Below are positions 5,137-6,761 of a stretch of 6,761 bases of DNA, piece by piece. The stretch covers positions 1 through 6,761 of the forward strand of contig JADGNM010000139.1 in the NCBI GenBank assembly GCA_017883485.1. Reading direction: 5' to 3'. Position 1 is the first letter of the stretch. Each line of letters opens with the position of its first letter. The notes beneath the pieces are model-generated. The model made no database searches, was not told where the DNA came from, and was given only the letters and a program-made list of their open reading frames with translations. The position numbers and the translations under genes were made by a program. The stretch is from Methanosarcina sp. GTDB lineage: Archaea > Halobacteriota > Methanosarcinia > Methanosarcinales > Methanosarcinaceae.

Positions 5137-6321
5137 ATGAAGCAAGACCTATTAGAAATCCTTGTGGATATCTTCAAATCATGCGGGTATAATGTCACAA
5201 AGTCCAGCCAGTGTGACATTCTTGTTGAGAAAAACAAACATCAAGCTTATGTCAGGTGTGCTTTAAGACCAGATTACGGTGAGATAAAAGTCTTTTCCGA
5301 GACGATAGAAGGCTGTACTGGAATCTATGTGATGACCCAGAAAACGTCCAGAGAATTAATCAATTATGCAGCTGAACTTGGAATCCATATCTGGGACAGG
5401 GACGAGCTGGCCCTTCAGATAGGAAGGGTTGTACTCTTAAATATGGAGCAGAATCCGAAAAGTCCTTGTTCTGAACCAGAAACCCAACTAATAAATGAAA
5501 CATCGGATTCATTCAGAAAACCAACTTTTGAACTGCATGCAGCGGAAAGATGGAAAGCGGAAGAAGCACTTAAAAAGAAACCTTACTTTAGCGGAAAATT
5601 TACGCCGCTTCAGAGCCAGCCACTGATGGCAGAAAAAACCTTCTCTGTAGCCAGATCTCCACCATGGGATTATGATGAGGAAACGAAAAACTCAGATGGA
5701 TTCGAACAGGTTGAGCAACAGGTTGAGCAACAGGTTGAGCTTCCCAAAGTTGACTCATACGAAATTCTTAATATACATTCAGTGAAGCCAAAAATTTCTA
5801 AAGATCAGGCAATTATCATTGCAAAGCCCTATGTAAGCCACTCAAAAGATGCAATTTTGAAATTTGTGCCTTTCTGGAAATACAGATATAATGTTGAGGT
5901 TGAAAAAAAATTCAGGTCAAGAGTTCTAAGTATTGCCGGAGAAGGAAAAGGTCTTCTTAACGCCCTAAATAAATCAAGGGAAGAGATGAATATTGAAGGA
6001 TTTGGTGTACCTACAAGAATTCCAGCAGTACAGTATGAGGTTAAGAGACCGAATATGGACAGGAAACAGGCACAAAAGATAATTCTTGATTTAATTATAG
6101 AGGAGAATACACGCGAAATGCGTTTTAACAATATGGAAGGGCAAGCAATTATATATGAAGTCAGAAGCCTCAGCCCAAGGCCCGAAGAAGTAGAACTTGA
6201 CTTGGAACTTGTTTATATTCCTATATGGGAAGTGAAAGGAAAACATAATTCTCTGGAAATAAATGCTTATAATGGAAAGGTTCTGGAACAACCTATGGAT
6301 GAAGATGCTGAATTTCTGTAA
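5137..6321 (+). CDS. Mrr-type nuclease-fold protein with degenerate active site and duplicated C-terminal module
   Basis: A soluble 394-aa protein (412 aa if the TTG at 5083 were used) of unknown function. Residues 1-100 resemble the Mrr-like PD-(D/E)xK restriction-endonuclease fold: LLEILVDIFKSCGYNV, then CDILVEK with D27, the strand YVRCAL (38-43), GIYVMTQKTSRELINYAAEL and GIHIWDRDELA. Where active members have (Q/E)xK, this protein has R40 and A42, so cleavage is unlikely and a DNA-binding or structural role is more plausible. Residues about 105-205 form a polar, proline-containing linker with a VEQQ repeat (190-201). The C-terminal part contains two related modules. Each has a helix of the type SKDQAIIIAKPY or DRKQAQKIILDL, followed by a strand FVPFWKYRYNVEV (243-255) or VYIPIWEVKGKH (359-370). 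The second ends NAYNGKVL, reminiscent of PepSY-like units. No membrane segment is seen. The ATG at 5137 has a weak GTGAG before it and matches the natural domain start; the TTG at 5083 has no ribosome-binding site. Confidence 0.8.
   Translation: MKQDLLEILVDIFKSCGYNVTKSSQCDILVEKNKHQAYVRCALRPDYGEIKVFSETIEGCTGIYVMTQKTSRELINYAAELGIHIWDRDELALQIGRVVLLNMEQNPKSPCSEPETQLINETSDSFRKPTFELHAAERWKAEEALKKKPYFSGKFTPLQSQPLMAEKTFSVARSPPWDYDEETKNSDGFEQVEQQVEQQVELPKVDSYEILNIHSVKPKISKDQAIIIAKPYVSHSKDAILKFVPFWKYRYNVEVEKKFRSRVLSIAGEGKGLLNALNKSREEMNIEGFGVPTRIPAVQYEVKRPNMDRKQAQKIILDLIIEENTREMRFNNMEGQAIIYEVRSLSPRPEEVELDLELVYIPIWEVKGKHNSLEINAYNGKVLEQPMDEDAEFL
5704..5739 (+). repeat. In-frame 12-bp tandem repeat, three copies
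   Basis: Three head-to-tail copies of (C/G)AACAGGTTGAG at 5704-5715, 5716-5727 and 5728-5739; only the first base of the first copy differs. Each unit encodes (E/Q)QVE, so copy-number change by slippage would lengthen or shorten the linker by four residues without a frameshift. Confidence 0.85.
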
Positions 6322-6352
6322 ATTAAAGGTTTAGAAAAAGTATTGGAAGAAA

Positions 6353-6384
6353 AATATATAAAATAGAAAATATATTTATATATT
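6353..6384 (+). terminator. A+T-only hairpin downstream of the Mrr-like gene, possible terminator
   Basis: AATATATAAA (6353-6362) and TTTATATATT (6375-6384) are perfect 10-bp inverted repeats around a 12-base loop, starting 32 nt after the stop codon. The hairpin would be weak, and no long oligo-T run follows. The same sequence could act as a bidirectional TATA element, so the terminator call is tentative. Confidence 0.3.
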
Positions 6385-6482
6385 AGCAGGATAATAGATT
6401 CCTTTGAAATGGGAAGCCATATCTTACTCTTCCAGATATTCCTGTGGAAAGGTTTTCTGGGGGTAAAAACGCCAATCTGCAT

Positions 6483-6521
6483 AAACGTTATATGTACCAG
6501 ATGCAAGAATATATAACGTTT
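6483..6521. repeat. Perfect 11-bp inverted repeat, candidate operator or hairpin
   Basis: AAACGTTATAT (6483-6493) and ATATAACGTTT (6511-6521) are exact reverse complements separated by 17 bases. The arms include C/G pairs (AACGTT), so this is less likely to be chance than the A/T-only repeats nearby. The half-site centres are 28 bp apart, somewhat under three helical turns. A TTATTTAA box starts 6 bp after it, so it could be a regulatory site. As RNA it would form a stem-loop. Confidence 0.45.
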
Positions 6522-6643
6522 GGAATTTATTTAAGGACAAAAAGAGATTAAACATTTTAATTTGGATAATCACAAGCATAATTCTAATTTTCAGCATATT
6601 CAGTTATTTAAAGAATTATTATCAAATATTTGACAACAAATGA
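6485..6643 (+). pseudogene. Startless frame with a transmembrane segment, probable decayed small membrane protein
   Basis: The frame is open for 52 codons after a stop at 6482-6484 and ends at TGA 6641-6643. It contains no ATG, GTG or TTG. Its C-terminal half reads like a membrane anchor: basic flank FKDKKR, hydrophobic run ILIWIITSIILIFSIFSYL, then polar tail KNYYQIFDNK. Upstream, other frames hold pieces such as YSCGKVFWG and GKNANLHKRY that loosely recall a zinc ribbon preceding a membrane helix, an arrangement seen in methanogen small membrane proteins. A frameshifted remnant is therefore plausible. A+T-rich DNA readily yields hydrophobic runs by chance, so this is weak. Confidence 0.25.
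6604..6633 (+). promoter_or_regulatory. Promoter candidate with adjacent palindrome for the right-edge gene
   Basis: TTATTTAA at 6604-6611 would direct transcription from about 6634, a leader of about 38 nt before the TTG at 6672. The perfect palindrome TCAAATATTTGA (6622-6633) fills the gap between the box and the predicted start. That is the same arrangement as upstream of the regulator at 69-629. The sequence overlaps the decayed membrane-protein frame. Confidence 0.3.
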
Positions 6644-6671
6644 CGCACGGCTAGTCACAGGTAGGTAAGAA

Positions 6672-6761
6672 TTGACCTCAAAAATAGACGCTGGCCTTGA
6701 ATTAATCTCCGCACTCGGCGCCCTTGAATTAAAAACAATTGAAATACGGGATTTGCTTTAC
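6672..6761 (+). CDS. 5' end of an unidentified gene, cut by the window edge
   Basis: From the TTG at 6672 the frame is open for 30 codons to the last base. It encodes MTSKIDAGLELISALG followed by ALELKTIEIRDLLY, with the TTG read as Met. A TAA lies two codons upstream, so this is the earliest start in frame. AGGT (6663-6666) within AGGTAGGTAAG gives a Shine-Dalgarno-like match 5 nt before the TTG. The visible part is mostly helical and amphipathic with no signal peptide. I do not recognise the family from 30 residues. Base composition is more G+C-rich than the spacer, as expected for coding sequence. Confidence 0.5.
   Translation, partial: MTSKIDAGLELISALGALELKTIEIRDLLY

Larger units (their letters stand above)
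6322..6671. other. 350-bp A+T-rich spacer between the Mrr-like gene and the right-edge gene
   Basis: This stretch has no conventional gene. It holds the hairpin at 6353-6384, a perfect inverted repeat at 6483-6521, two copies of the octamer TTATTTAA (6527-6534 and 6604-6611), the palindrome TCAAATATTTGA (6622-6633), and a startless open frame with a membrane segment (6485-6643). Short frames from a TTG near 6405 and from 6463 to the stop near 6550 look like coding debris but lack clear motifs. No tRNA-like or rRNA-like sequence was seen. Confidence 0.6.

Noticed and set aside
5704..5739. CRISPR-like array
   Set aside because: The units are contiguous 12-bp in-frame repeats with no spacers, so this is a coding tandem repeat.
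5137..6321. Active restriction endonuclease of a restriction-modification system
   Set aside because: The (Q/E)xK residues appear to be replaced and no methyltransferase or specificity gene is present in the window.
6353..6384. Insertion-element terminal repeats
   Set aside because: The arms are A/T only, 12 bases apart, and enclose nothing; no target duplication or transposase is visible.
5829..6506. Minus-strand frames opposite the Mrr-like gene and its downstream spacer
   Set aside because: Their hydrophobic-looking translations are complements of the plus-strand coding sequence and A+T-rich DNA; none has a ribosome-binding site or family motif.

Overview
The window looks like chromosomal DNA from a methanogenic archaeon, most likely a Methanosarcina-type species. 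This is inference from the protein families (an archaeal winged-helix regulator resembling the methanogen FilR1/DUF1724 group, an archaeal GH133 debranching enzyme), the A+T-rich spacers with TATA-like boxes about 25 nt upstream of putative start sites, and oligo-T tracts suited to archaeal termination. No search could be run.

Layout. The left two thirds is on the minus strand. Reading in the direction of transcription: a glycogen-debranching amylo-alpha-1,6-glucosidase (2991-4970); a 224-bp spacer; a bifunctional mannose-1-phosphate guanylyltransferase/mannose-6-phosphate isomerase (1363-2766); a stand-alone GyrI-like ligand-binding protein coupled to it (860-1336, or 1366 with the longer start); oligo-T tracts; and a separately promoted winged-helix regulator (69-629) whose C-terminal effector domain is cut short near the window edge. 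The plus strand carries a protein with an apparently inactive Mrr-type nuclease fold, a low-complexity linker and a duplicated C-terminal module (5137-6321), transcribed divergently from the debranching enzyme. After it comes a 350-bp A+T-rich spacer with two perfect inverted repeats and a startless open frame encoding a clear transmembrane segment, probably a decayed gene. The 5' end of a further plus-strand gene (6672 onward) runs off the right edge.

How the genes fit together. The debranching enzyme (storage polysaccharide breakdown) and the GDP-mannose enzyme (sugar-nucleotide supply for surface glycans) form a carbohydrate neighbourhood. The GyrI-like protein shares the sugar-nucleotide gene's transcript and may sense a ligand, but nothing in the sequence says which. 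The truncated regulator and the Mrr-like protein have no visible functional link to sugar metabolism.

There is no transposase, CRISPR array, tRNA or rRNA in the window. The least ordinary items are the degenerate nuclease-like protein with its in-frame 12-bp repeat, the truncated regulator with a palindrome in its core promoter, the hidden transmembrane frame, and the internal TTG start of the GyrI-like gene.
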